Below the pieces are notes generated by a model, which had not been told where the DNA came from, did no database searches, and saw only the letters and a program-made list of their open reading frames with translations. DNA of 30,463 nt, from contig JBGARN010000040.1 in NCBI GenBank assembly GCA_044230205.1, forward strand, positions 1-30,463, read 5' to 3'. Positions 16,800 to 25,380 of this stretch are shown piece by piece; the stretch's first letter is position 1; every line of letters starts with the position of its first letter. A program made the translations under genes and the position numbers. This DNA comes from JAEUTH01 sp044230205. Lineage in GTDB: Bacteria; Bacteroidota; Bacteroidia; AKYH767-A; OLB10.

Positions 16800-17711
16800 A
16801 TGGAAGTTGAATTAAATAACATATCAAAAAGCTACAACGGACAGTTGGCAAAAGCTGTTGATTCAGTTTCATTCGGTGTACATCAAGGTGAATTGTTCGG
16901 GCTTATAGGACCTGACGGAGCTGGCAAAACAAGCATTTTCAGAGTACTAACCACCTTACTTCTTCCTGATGGAGGCACCGCAGAGGTAGCTGGATATGAT
17001 GTAGTGAAAAACTACAAAGACATCAGAAAAATAGTGGGTTATATGCCCGGAAAATTTTCGCTTTACCAGGATCTTACCGTTGAAGAAAACCTCAAATTTT
17101 TTGCAACTGTATTTAACACCACCATTCAACAGAATTATCATCTCATAGAAGATATCTATAAACAGATTGAGCCTTTTAAATCGAGAAGAGCAGGGAAGCT
17201 TTCAGGGGGGATGAAACAAAAACTTGCATTGTGTTGTGCCCTGATACATAAGCCGCGCGTATTGTTTTTGGATGAACCAACCACAGGTGTTGACACGGTT
17301 TCACGAAAAGAATTCTGGCAAATGCTGGCTCGCCTTATCAAGCAAGGTATCACCATTCTTGTTTCAACACCATATATGGATGAAGCTGCATTGTGTCAGC
17401 GAATTGCATTAATAGAAAAAGGAAAAATTCTTTCTATTGATACACCTGCACAAATTGTAAAACAATTCAGGGGAAACATTTATGCAATTAAGTCCGACAA
17501 CATGAGCAGGCTACTGAATCAGCTCAGGAATATGCAGGAAATAAAAAGCTGCAATGCATTTGGTGAATATCATCACATTATTTTCAGTAATGATAATGAC
17601 AATGCTCACCAAAAAATTTCAAATGAACTTAAAAACAGCAAGCATAATAATATTGAAATGAAACAGATTGAACCCACCATTGAAGATTGCTTTATACAAC
17701 TGATGCAATAG
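16800..17711 (+). CDS. ABC transporter ATPase, YbhF N-half-like, degenerate ATP site
   Basis: A 303-residue nucleotide-binding subunit. Walker A is GPDGAGKT at 37-44, the ABC signature LSGGMKQ at 134-140 and Walker B VLFLDEP at 154-160 with catalytic Glu159. Two functional positions deviate: the Q-loop Gln is Gly84 (YMPGKFSLY) and the H-loop His is Pro191 (STPYMDEA). Residues about 210-303 form an extra C-terminal domain as in drug-export ATPases. E. coli YbhF is a fusion of two ATPase domains; here the halves are separate genes, and this one corresponds to the N-terminal half. It most likely pairs with the ATPase encoded 21 bases downstream, giving a heterodimer with one weak ATP site. ABC family assignment is certain; asymmetry is deduced from motifs. 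Confidence 0.92.
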   Translation: MEVELNNISKSYNGQLAKAVDSVSFGVHQGELFGLIGPDGAGKTSIFRVLTTLLLPDGGTAEVAGYDVVKNYKDIRKIVGYMPGKFSLYQDLTVEENLKFFATVFNTTIQQNYHLIEDIYKQIEPFKSRRAGKLSGGMKQKLALCCALIHKPRVLFLDEPTTGVDTVSRKEFWQMLARLIKQGITILVSTPYMDEAALCQRIALIEKGKILSIDTPAQIVKQFRGNIYAIKSDNMSRLLNQLRNMQEIKSCNAFGEYHHIIFSNDNDNAHQKISNELKNSKHNNIEMKQIEPTIEDCFIQLMQ

Positions 17712-17732
17712 TCATCAGCAAATTAAATATTC

Positions 17733-18479
17733 ATGCAGCAGGAAATAGTAATATCAACAAAAAATTTAACCAAAAGGTTTGGGGATTTTATTGCTGCAAA
17801 TAACATCACCATTGATGTTTACAAAGGAGAAATATTCGGGTTTTTAGGTGCTAATGGCGCAGGCAAAACCACTGCCATGCGTATGCTTTGTGGCTTATCC
17901 ATTCCATCGTCAGGTAATGCAAGCATTGCAGGCTTTGACGTATATAAACAAACAGAACCGATAAAAAGAAATATTGGTTACATGAGTCAAAAGTTTTCTC
18001 TATACGAAGATCTTACTGTGCTTGAAAATATCAGATTCTATGGTGGCGTATATGGAATGAAGAATGCGTTGATAAAAGAAAAAAGTAATCTGTTAATTGA
18101 CCAGTTAGGTCTTACTAATGAAAAAAACCGTCTTGTAGGAGGATTGCCGGTTGGATGGAAACAAAAGCTTGCTTTTTCAGTTGCCATATTTCATGAACCG
18201 AAAATTGTTTTTCTTGATGAGCCTACAGGAGGCGTAGATCCGGTAACACGCAGGCAATTCTGGGATTTGATTTATGACGCTTCTGACAGGGGAATTACAG
18301 TTTTTGTTACTACCCATTATATGGATGAGGCTGAATACTGTCATCGTATATCTATGATGGTAGATGGTAAAATAGAAGCTCTTGATACTCCTGCAAACCT
18401 TAAGAAAAGTTTTTCGGCTGCCACAATGGATGATGTTTTCTATGAGATGGCAAGGGGTGCAATAAGAAAATCAGATTGA
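17733..18479 (+). CDS. ABC transporter ATPase, YbhF C-half-like, degenerate signature
   Basis: A 248-residue nucleotide-binding subunit. Walker A GANGAGKT at 39-46, Q-loop Gln86 (YMSQKFSLY), Walker B IVFLDEP at 158-164 with Glu163, and H-loop His195 (TTHYMDEA) are all canonical. The signature LSGGxxQ is replaced by LPVGWKQ at 138-144, as in the second half of YbhF-type fusions. This protein therefore offers the catalytic Walker/Q/H set, while its partner from the previous gene offers the intact signature. The stop at 18477-18479 is one base before the original ATG of the first permease (18481), so coupling is tight. Substrate is unknown; in E. coli YbhFSR has been linked to drug and cation export. 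Confidence 0.92.
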   Translation: MQQEIVISTKNLTKRFGDFIAANNITIDVYKGEIFGFLGANGAGKTTAMRMLCGLSIPSSGNASIAGFDVYKQTEPIKRNIGYMSQKFSLYEDLTVLENIRFYGGVYGMKNALIKEKSNLLIDQLGLTNEKNRLVGGLPVGWKQKLAFSVAIFHEPKIVFLDEPTGGVDPVTRRQFWDLIYDASDRGITVFVTTHYMDEAEYCHRISMMVDGKIEALDTPANLKKSFSAATMDDVFYEMARGAIRKSD

Positions 18480-18480
18480 G

Positions 18481-18549
18481 ATGAAACAATTGACCGCTTT
18501 TATACAGAAGGAATTTTATCATGTGCTTTTATCATGTGCTGCGCGATAA
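18481..18549 (+). other. Displaced N-terminus of the first permease gene
   Basis: ATG 18481, one base after the ATPase stop, opens MKQLTAFIQKEFYHVL and then runs out of frame through the 13-bp duplication to a TAA at 18547. The peptide is the normal start of a YbhS-type permease (compare MKTLIVLIRKEFKQIF in the sibling permease), so this is the original start of the gene at 18521-19600. Confidence 0.75.
18514..18540 (+). repeat. 13-bp tandem duplication causing a frameshift
   Basis: TTTTATCATGTGC occurs at 18514-18526 and again at 18527-18539, followed by one more matching T. Thirteen bases shift the frame by one. Removing one copy joins MKQLTAFIQKEFYHV directly to LRDKKVLLILFGLP, restoring an unbroken permease. 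The unit contains the ATG now available at 18521. Confidence 0.9.
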
Positions 18550-19600
18550 AAAAGTGTTGCTCATCTTGTTTGGACTGCCGGTAGTTCAGGTTCTGCTGTT
18601 TGGATTTGTGTTATCCAATGAAGTGAAGAATACTAAAATAGCAGTGGTTGATTATGCCAACGATCCTGTTTCAAAAGCACTGATTACTAAAATTGAAGCG
18701 AGTCCCTATTTTCAAATCGAAAATCAATACATGCAGCACACCAGTATAGAAGCTGCCTTCAGGGAAGGAGCTATAAAAGCTGTTGTTGTTTTTCCTGCAA
18801 ACCTAAGTATGCAGCAGGCACATGATCAAAAAGCCGAAATTCAAATTATTACAGATTTAACAGATGTAAATCTGGCTAATACTATAACAGGTTATCTGAG
18901 TTCCATTATTTATGACTATTCAAATTCTCAAAACAGAAATGATGCGATAACCTACCGTGTAATTCCCGAAACAAGGATGTTGTATAATCCTGAACTAAAA
19001 GGAGCACCTAATTTTGTTCCGGGTGTAATGGCAATGGTTTTATTATTAGTATGTGTACTTATGACGGCTGTTGCTATTGTAAAAGAAAAAGAATTGGGCA
19101 CAATGGAAGTGCTGCTTGTTTCACCTGTAAGGCCGCATATGATCATTCTGTCAAAAGTAATTCCTTATTTAATCCTGTCAGTTGTCAACCTGATTTCTAT
19201 TTTGAGTGTAAGTGTTTTTATACTCAAGCTTCCGGTCAGCGGCAGCCTGCCTCTGCTGCTTTTAGTAAGCATCATTTTTATAATCACCTGTCTGTCGTTA
19301 GGAATATTAATTTCAATCAGAACAAATTCGCAGCAGATAGCAATACTTATATCGTTGGTAGGTATGTTGCTTCCAACCATGATGCTCAGTGGATTTATGT
19401 TTCCGGTTGAAAACATGCCATATGCACTGCAGCTTATTTCTAACATAGTTCCATCACGTTGGTATTACATTATTGTAAAAGCTATAATGATTAAAGGCGC
19501 TGGCTTTTTTTCTATCTGGAAGGAAACGCTTATTCTTTTTTGCATGACAACAGTTTTTGTTGCGCTAAGTCTTAAAAATTTTAAAAACCGCTTAGCTTGA
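18521..19600 (+). CDS. ABC-2 permease, YbhS-like, 5' end frameshifted
   Basis: A 359-residue membrane subunit of the efflux pump when read from ATG 18521. Layout is that of ABC-2 exporters: one helix near the start (LLILFGLPVVQVLLFGFVL), a large extracytoplasmic domain (about 35-165), then five helices from FVPGVMAMVLLLVCVLM onward, with the coupling segment VAIVKEKELGTMEVLLVSPV between the first two of these. The expected N-terminus, encoded from 18481, is cut off by a 13-bp tandem duplication. The restart protein MCFYHVLRDKK lacks only about nine residues of a 368-residue original, so activity may survive if translation restarts. It could also be a real mutation, a slippage-based switch, or an assembly or read error. 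It is followed after seven bases by the second permease. Confidence 0.85.
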   Translation: MCFYHVLRDKKVLLILFGLPVVQVLLFGFVLSNEVKNTKIAVVDYANDPVSKALITKIEASPYFQIENQYMQHTSIEAAFREGAIKAVVVFPANLSMQQAHDQKAEIQIITDLTDVNLANTITGYLSSIIYDYSNSQNRNDAITYRVIPETRMLYNPELKGAPNFVPGVMAMVLLLVCVLMTAVAIVKEKELGTMEVLLVSPVRPHMIILSKVIPYLILSVVNLISILSVSVFILKLPVSGSLPLLLLVSIIFIITCLSLGILISIRTNSQQIAILISLVGMLLPTMMLSGFMFPVENMPYALQLISNIVPSRWYYIIVKAIMIKGAGFFSIWKETLILFCMTTVFVALSLKNFKNRLA

Positions 19601-19607
19601 TCATGCT

Positions 19608-20720
19608 ATGAAAACGCTTATAGTTCTTATCCGAAAAGAGTTTAAACAAATCTTCCGTAACAAAGCGATACTGATGATTTCGCTGGTTGTTCCTAATATG
19701 CAGTTTATCATCTTACCTCTTGCAGCCAATTTCGAAATTAAAAACATAAATCTTGCTATTGTTGATCATGATCGTTCAACATTATCATCCAAATTAATTA
19801 CACAGATAACAGGTTCAGGATATTTTAAGCTGGTAGATTATGGCAACTCATTCCAACAATCCTATTCACTGGTTGAAACGGATCAAGCCGATTTGATTCT
19901 AGAAATACCTGTGAATTTTGAAAAAAATCTTGTTCGGGAAAACACACAAAAAATATTTATTGCTGTTAACGCAATTAATGGAACTAAAGCAATTGTTGGC
20001 GGAAGCTATCTGAATGGAATAATCACTGAATTTAACAGGCAAATATTATTGAAATATGCTCCAGGAAAAAATAATGCACAGGGTTTGCAAATTGCATCAA
20101 CTGGCTGGTTTAATCCTGAAATGAATTATAAAATTGCATTAATACCCGGCATACTTGCTATTCTGATAACTATTGTTGGCGGATTTCTTGCTTCTCTCAA
20201 TATTGTAAAAGAAAAAGAAACCGGTACCATAGAACAGATTAATGTTACTCCAATAAGCAAAGGGCAATTTATACTCGGTAAACTTATTCCGTTCTGGATA
20301 CTGGCTAATGTGGTTTTTACATTAGGGTTAACAATTGCCTATTTTGTTTATGGCATTATACCGCAAGGAAATCTGTTGGTTTTATATTGTTTTATTGGTG
20401 TTTACCTGCTTGCTATACTTGGTTTTGGATTGCTTATCTCAACATTCTCCAGCAGCCAGCAAGAAGTAATGTTTATGCAGTTCTTTTTCATAATGATTTT
20501 CATTTTAATGGGAGGTTTGTTTACCTCAATAGAAAGCATGCCTGACTGGGCACAGGTGGTAACACGTTTTAATCCTGTGCGCTACATCATCCAGGTTATG
20601 CAAATGGTTTTACTTAAGGGCAGTGGATTTTATGACATCAGGTATCATTTGCTGGCTACAGGTGCATTTGCAATTGTATTTAACTCCTGGGCTATTATTA
20701 ATTACAAAAAAACTCAATAG
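19608..20720 (+). CDS. ABC-2 permease, YbhR-like
   Basis: A 370-residue integral membrane protein, the second permease of the pump. It starts MKTLIVLIRKEFKQIFRNKAILMISLVVPNMQF, with a short cytoplasmic helix leading into the first transmembrane helix. An external domain of about 140 residues follows, with the usual IAIVDxDxS-like strand (LAIVDHDRSTLSSKL). Five more helices begin at YKIALIPGILAILITIVGGFLASLNIV, with the NIVKEKETGTIEQINVTPIS coupling segment. It ends in RYIIQVMQMVLLKGSGFYDIRY, typical of the YbhS/YbhR family. Its own N-terminus is intact and serves as the model for what the neighbouring permease has lost. It is the last gene of the operon; no convincing terminator is seen right after it. 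Confidence 0.92.
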   Translation: MKTLIVLIRKEFKQIFRNKAILMISLVVPNMQFIILPLAANFEIKNINLAIVDHDRSTLSSKLITQITGSGYFKLVDYGNSFQQSYSLVETDQADLILEIPVNFEKNLVRENTQKIFIAVNAINGTKAIVGGSYLNGIITEFNRQILLKYAPGKNNAQGLQIASTGWFNPEMNYKIALIPGILAILITIVGGFLASLNIVKEKETGTIEQINVTPISKGQFILGKLIPFWILANVVFTLGLTIAYFVYGIIPQGNLLVLYCFIGVYLLAILGFGLLISTFSSSQQEVMFMQFFFIMIFILMGGLFTSIESMPDWAQVVTRFNPVRYIIQVMQMVLLKGSGFYDIRYHLLATGAFAIVFNSWAIINYKKTQ

Positions 20721-20878
20721 AGGTAATTACAAAATAAAATATTCAAATTCAGAAGTCCCTGACCTGAACTTATATTATAGTTCACCTTGAACAATCCTAC
20801 CCCACTCTTTTCATTGAGCATCAAATTTTGAATTTGTAATTCAGGCGAACCGGATTTTTGTACAGAAGGGATCTGAAT

Positions 20879-20912
20879 AAAAAAAACCCGCACAGCAGTT
20901 GCTGCACGGGTT
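20879..20912 (-). terminator. Intrinsic terminator of tatA
   Basis: On the - strand, AACCCG (20912-20907) pairs with CGGGTT (20890-20885), with a two-base TG internal mismatch and an inner CAGC/GCTG stem closed by a four-base loop. The 3' arm runs straight into a T-run (an A-run at 20879-20886 on the + strand). It lies 26 bases beyond the tatA stop. Confidence 0.75.
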
Positions 20913-20937
20913 CGGTTTCATTTATAACCAGCTGTTA

Positions 20938-21132
20938 TCAGCTCTTTGTTACGTTATTGCTATCCTCTTCCTTTTTGGTACTAGAGGCATCCTTAAATTC
21001 TTTCACACCTTGCCCTAAACCCTTCATAAGCTGTGGAATTTTAGAGCCACCAAACAGTAAAAGCACAATAATGAGTATAATGATCATTTCCTGACCACCA
21101 ATTCCTAATAAACCTAATATTGAATTAACCAT
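20938..21132 (-). CDS. tatA: Twin-arginine translocase subunit TatA/TatE
   Basis: A 64-residue protein with one membrane helix (residues about 15-27: EMIIILIIVLLLFGG), the FGGSKIPQLMKGLGQGVKEFKDA hinge and amphipathic helix, and a short charged tail. This is the complete TatA/TatE pattern, the pore-forming component that lets folded twin-arginine substrates cross the inner membrane. Length and motif are normal for Bacteroidota. The gene stands alone with its own terminator; tatC is not in this window. A TACCTTTG element lies 21-28 bases upstream of its ATG. Confidence 0.92.
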   Translation of the reverse strand: MVNSILGLLGIGGQEMIIILIIVLLLFGGSKIPQLMKGLGQGVKEFKDASSTKKEEDSNNVTKS

Positions 21133-21152
21133 GACCTTAATAATTTATGTGC

Positions 21153-21160
21153 CAAAGGTA
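21153..21160 (-). promoter_or_regulatory. -7-like element upstream of tatA
   Basis: On the - strand, TACCTTTG (21160-21153) matches TAnnTTTG exactly, 20 bases before the tatA ATG. No TTTG is found at the expected -33 distance, so only the -7 box supports it. Confidence 0.33.
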
Positions 21161-21228
21161 GGAAAATTATAACAAGTTATTGTTTAACCTCTTTTAATAT
21201 GATATTTGGCAATGTTTGAAAACGTTAA

Positions 21229-22311
21229 ATGCAGGGTACAGATAATCTTAGCAATAAATTTTATATAAAAGGATTTGACGGCCTTCGCGCTATCTCTATA
21301 GCCTTTGTTTTGCTTACCCATCTTGGCACTTACGATGCATTGCTTTTATCATCTTTTGGCTCAAAAATATGGCATACCATTTCGGGCGATGTGGGGGTTA
21401 CTTTATTTTTTGTTATCAGTGGCTTTCTGATTACTACGCTGCTGTTGCGCGAAAAAGAAAAAACCGGAAAATTATCCTACCGCAATTTTATTATCAGGCG
21501 TTTTTTAAGGCTGCTTCCTCCTTTAATTCTTTTTTATTTTATTATAGTAATCTTAATGCTTTACGGTAGCCTGGACTATAAACCTCTTGCATTAATTGCA
21601 TCAATTGCATATTTGTATAATTTCCTTCCGGCAAAATTTGGCTTAACCGAATTAACACACACCTGGTCGCTTGCTGTTGAAGAGCAGTTTTATTTGCTGT
21701 GGCCCTGGGTCATTTATTTTTTTCGTAAGCAGGGCATGGTGGTAATTGCAACATGTATTACTGTATTAGCTTTAGTTGCCGCAGCCATCCTTCCTGAAAT
21801 AAGGGTGTTTTATAATAACGAAATGCATTTGCTAAGCGATGCAATAAAAGTGCAGCGATTTTTTCTTCCTGCTGTCGCCCCAATTATGCTGGGATGCATA
21901 TTTGCTGTACTTAATTTTTATCATAATGCAAACTTTACGACTGTTTGCTGTCATCCCATAACCCTTATAGCTGCTGTTTGCAGTATGGCCGGAGCTTTTA
22001 TTTTACCAACAACTTTATATCAATACCTGCTAATATTTCAATCAGCCGGTTTTGCTGTTTTGCTTTCGTTTTTATTTAACAGGCCGGAATCAATTATTAC
22101 AAGAATTTTAGAATGGCAACCTCTGGCATTTACAGGTAAAATATCTTATAGCATATACGTTTGGCAGGGCTTATTTCTTCGAACTGGTCCTGGCGGCACA
22201 TTATGGATACAGCATTTTCCTCAGAATATATTGCTTACACTTTTTGCCGCTTTGCTTTCCTATTTTCTCATTGAGAAGAAAGTACAAAAACTAAAACAAC
22301 ACTATACATAA
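21229..22311 (+). CDS. Acyltransferase-3 (OafA/YrhL-like) membrane protein
   Basis: A 360-residue inner-membrane enzyme with about ten helices. The N-terminal motif GFDGLRAISIAFVLLTH at 15-31 contains the Arg20 and His31 typical of the active centre. FFVISGFLITTLLLREK and RRFLRLLPPL follow, and TWSLAVEEQFYLLWPW is the third family motif. These enzymes move acetyl or other short acyl groups from cytoplasmic donors to surface glycans such as O-antigen or peptidoglycan. No SGNH domain is attached, so the helical domain alone would act. The acceptor is not evident, as no glycan cluster is beside it. It is divergent from tatA with a 96-base gap and is followed by a 159-base gap before the M16 protease. 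Confidence 0.9.
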   Translation: MQGTDNLSNKFYIKGFDGLRAISIAFVLLTHLGTYDALLLSSFGSKIWHTISGDVGVTLFFVISGFLITTLLLREKEKTGKLSYRNFIIRRFLRLLPPLILFYFIIVILMLYGSLDYKPLALIASIAYLYNFLPAKFGLTELTHTWSLAVEEQFYLLWPWVIYFFRKQGMVVIATCITVLALVAAAILPEIRVFYNNEMHLLSDAIKVQRFFLPAVAPIMLGCIFAVLNFYHNANFTTVCCHPITLIAAVCSMAGAFILPTTLYQYLLIFQSAGFAVLLSFLFNRPESIITRILEWQPLAFTGKISYSIYVWQGLFLRTGPGGTLWIQHFPQNILLTLFAALLSYFLIEKKVQKLKQHYT

Positions 22312-22416
22312 GACTGAAGTCACACTCAATTTTGTTTGTTATAACAGCTATTGAAGGCTATTAATTCGAACACAATATTTATTTCCTTTGCCTATTATCA
22401 ATTTACCAACAGGCGT

Positions 22417-22432
22417 TATCAGGTCCCTGATA
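22417..22432. promoter_or_regulatory. Inverted repeat upstream of the M16 protease
   Basis: TATCAGG-TC-CCTGATA, a perfect 7-2-7 inverted repeat, about 38 bases before the ATG at 22471. Outer CAGG and CCTG segments extend the symmetry imperfectly. It could be an operator or a leader hairpin; no known site is recognised. Confidence 0.35.
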
Positions 22433-22470
22433 GTGTCCTGGTTATCCATCACTCCAAAAACTTATAAACT

Positions 22471-25275
22471 ATGAAAAAACTACTGTATTTGCTTGTTGCA
22501 ATTCTGTTTTGCAGCACAGCATTATTTAGCCAATCCACTTATCTGGAAAACAAAATTCCGGTTGACCCATCCATACGTACCGGAACATTGTCCAATGGCA
22601 TGAAATATTATATACGCAAAAACCAGAAACCTGAAAAACGTGTAGAACTAAGACTTGCCGTAAATGCAGGAAGCACTGCCGAAGAAGATGATCAACAGGG
22701 TCTTGCCCATCTGGTGGAACACATGTGTTTTAACGGAACAAAAAATTTTAAGAAAAGTGAATTGGTAGATTACCTTGAATCAATTGGTACTAAATTCGGA
22801 GCTGACCTTAATGCATATACAAGTTTTGACGAAACTGTATACATGCTTCAATTGCCAACTGATAGTGAACAATTCCTGATAAAGGGTTTACAGATATTGG
22901 AAGACTGGGCTCATAATGTAAGTTTCGATACGGTTGAAATAAATAAAGAGCGTGGAGTTGTTGTTGAAGAGTGGCGACTCGGGCAAGGTGCTCAGGAACG
23001 CATGCGAAGGCAGTACTGGCCTGTTTTATTTAAAGACAGCCGCTATGCTGTCAGGCTACCAATAGGTAAAAAAGAAATTATTGAAGGATGCAGCTATAAT
23101 GCTATTACAAGCTTTTATAATACCTGGTATCGCCCCGATTTACAGGCTCTTTTAGTAGTTGGTGATATTGATGTAGATAAAGTGGAGGCAATGATTAAAA
23201 AGGAATTCAGCGAAATTCCTAAAAGGTCCAATGTCAAATCAATTAAAAAATGGGAAGTACCGGATCATAAAGAAATGCTGGTGGCTACTGCCCGCGACAA
23301 AGAAACACCATACAGTATAGTTCAATTGTATTATAAACTGCCGGCAGAAAAAATTGTTACCGAAGGCGATTATCGTAAATCAATTGTTGAAGCACTTTAT
23401 AATGGAATGATTAATTCTCGCTTGTCTGAATTGCAAAAGCAGGCAAATCCTCCGTTTGTTTTTGCTTTTAGCGGAAAAAGCGGAATGGTTAGAACTAAGG
23501 ATGCTTACCAGTCATTCGCAGTGACAAAAGAAGATGGTATTGAAACCGGGATTAAAACACTTGTAACTGAAAATGAAAGAGTAAAAAAATTCGGATTTAC
23601 TGCTGGAGAATTGGAAAGACAGAAAAAAGATATGCTCCGGCAAATGGAAACTCAATTTAATGAGCGTGATAAGACAGAATCAAAACAGCTAATTAATGAA
23701 TATGTACGTAATTTTTTAGAGGGCGAGTGTATTCCGGGTATAGCTTATGAATATGACCTCTACAAAAAATACATTCCAACTATTACTTTAAATGAAGTGA
23801 ACGACCTTGCCAAAAACTGGATTAATTCATCAGGTGAAAATTTGGTAGCTGTTATTCTTGGCCCTGAAAAGGAAACGTTGAAAATGCCAACAGAAGCTGA
23901 AGTAAAAGGATTTGTGAAAGCTGCGCAGGCTGCAGATATAAAACCTTATGAAGATAAGGCTGCAAACAAACCGCTGATGTCCAAAAAACCAGCGGCAGGA
24001 AAAATTATTGCTGAAAATGAAAATAAAGCACTAGGTATTACTGAACTTACTCTTTCCAATAATGTTAAGGTGTATTTAAAGCAAACTGATTTTAAAAATG
24101 ACCAGGTACTAATGAGTGGATGGAGTTTTGGCGGAACATCACTTGCCGCAGACAATGATTACCTCTCAGCATCCATGAGCTCTTTTGTTATTGACCAATC
24201 GGGAGTAGCCGATTTTGATATTACCACACTTGAGAAAATGCTTAAAGGCAAAATTGTTGAAGGCGGTCCTTATATTGATATGTTACACCAGGGCATGCGC
24301 GGAAGTGCATCACCGGCTGATCTCGAAACCTTATTGCAATTGATTAACCTGTATTTCAATAAGCCCCGTAAGGATGAAACCATGTTTGCTTCATTATTAG
24401 AACAACAGCGTGCTATGTTGCAAAACCGCTCTTCAGATCCTATGCAGGTGTTTTATGATTCTGTTGGTTACATTATGAGCAGCTACAATTTTCGCAGCAA
24501 ACCAAGAACAGTTGAAATGCTAAAAGAATGTAACCTTGATAAGATGTATGAATTTTATAAGGAACGTTTTTCAAATGCAAATGGTATGGTATTCGCGTTT
24601 GTTGGCAACTTCAATACTGCCCAACTCAAACCTATGCTGGAAACCTATATTGCAAGCCTGCCTTCAACCGATAAAAAAGAAGCCTTTAAAGATTTAGGAA
24701 TTATTCCCCCAAAAGGCAAACTTGAAAAAACAGTTTTAAAAGGCAAAGAGCCTAAAAGCCAGGTGCTACTTACTTTTACAGGACCTTTTGATTACAATCG
24801 TAAACAACGATTTTATATGAGTGCCCTTACAAGATTAATGAGTATTAAGTTACGAGAAAGCCTGCGTGAAGATAAAAGTGGCGTTTATGGAGTTGGCTGC
24901 AATCCTTCCATGGAAAAATATCCCGTTCCGAATTATAAAATAACAATATCATTTGGTTGTGCTCCTGACAATGTTGATATGCTTACTAATGCAGCACTTG
25001 AACAAATTGAAGATGTAAAGAAAAATGGTTGTAACATTTCCAATCTCACTAAAATTAAAGAAACCATGATACGTGAACGCGAAACACAATTGAAAGAAAA
25101 CAACTTCTGGCTTTCTTTAATTTCATCAAGCACTGAGAATAATGAGGATATGAATGAAATTCAGCAATACAATGATTGGGTGAATTCACTCACAAGTGAT
25201 GACTTTAAAAAATATGCAAACAGTTATTTTGACATGAACAATTTGAAAAAATTCATGTTATATCCTGAAAAGTAA
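22471..25275 (+). CDS. M16-family zinc metalloprotease (pitrilysin/insulinase type)
   Basis: A 934-residue exported protease with a signal peptide (MKKLLYLLVAILFCSTALFSQ). It has the two-lobe M16 plan. The N-terminal lobe has the inverted zinc motif HLVEH at 80-84 (His80, Glu83, His84) and the downstream ERGVVVEEW block at 160-168 that supplies the third ligand. The substrate-side block CFNGTKNF follows the zinc motif. The C-terminal lobe from about residue 520 (LTLSNNVKVYLKQTDFKNDQ) lacks HxxEH, as is usual, and carries the RLMSIKLRESLREDKSGVYGV pattern that contributes Arg/Tyr residues to substrate binding. It probably degrades peptides in the periplasm. It is a single gene; a convergent gene follows across a strong hairpin. 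Confidence 0.93.
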   Translation: MKKLLYLLVAILFCSTALFSQSTYLENKIPVDPSIRTGTLSNGMKYYIRKNQKPEKRVELRLAVNAGSTAEEDDQQGLAHLVEHMCFNGTKNFKKSELVDYLESIGTKFGADLNAYTSFDETVYMLQLPTDSEQFLIKGLQILEDWAHNVSFDTVEINKERGVVVEEWRLGQGAQERMRRQYWPVLFKDSRYAVRLPIGKKEIIEGCSYNAITSFYNTWYRPDLQALLVVGDIDVDKVEAMIKKEFSEIPKRSNVKSIKKWEVPDHKEMLVATARDKETPYSIVQLYYKLPAEKIVTEGDYRKSIVEALYNGMINSRLSELQKQANPPFVFAFSGKSGMVRTKDAYQSFAVTKEDGIETGIKTLVTENERVKKFGFTAGELERQKKDMLRQMETQFNERDKTESKQLINEYVRNFLEGECIPGIAYEYDLYKKYIPTITLNEVNDLAKNWINSSGENLVAVILGPEKETLKMPTEAEVKGFVKAAQAADIKPYEDKAANKPLMSKKPAAGKIIAENENKALGITELTLSNNVKVYLKQTDFKNDQVLMSGWSFGGTSLAADNDYLSASMSSFVIDQSGVADFDITTLEKMLKGKIVEGGPYIDMLHQGMRGSASPADLETLLQLINLYFNKPRKDETMFASLLEQQRAMLQNRSSDPMQVFYDSVGYIMSSYNFRSKPRTVEMLKECNLDKMYEFYKERFSNANGMVFAFVGNFNTAQLKPMLETYIASLPSTDKKEAFKDLGIIPPKGKLEKTVLKGKEPKSQVLLTFTGPFDYNRKQRFYMSALTRLMSIKLRESLREDKSGVYGVGCNPSMEKYPVPNYKITISFGCAPDNVDMLTNAALEQIEDVKKNGCNISNLTKIKETMIRERETQLKENNFWLSLISSSTENNEDMNEIQQYNDWVNSLTSDDFKKYANSYFDMNNLKKFMLYPEK

Positions 25276-25380
25276 TCAGTATTGATTGCACTCTGTTGAA
25301 TCAATAATAAAGTTGAATGCAGAAGCAAATAAGTTGAATCTAATTTTTTCAGATAAATATTTTGGATATTCTATAAAAAC

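Noticed and set aside
18481..19600. Calling the permease a dead pseudogene
   Set aside because: The rest of the frame is intact, the restart ATG costs only about nine residues, and an assembly or read error is possible; disrupted start is the safer call.
20765..20784. TGAACT/AGTTCA hairpin after the last permease as operon terminator
   Set aside because: Only six pairs, mostly AT, and not followed by a T-run.
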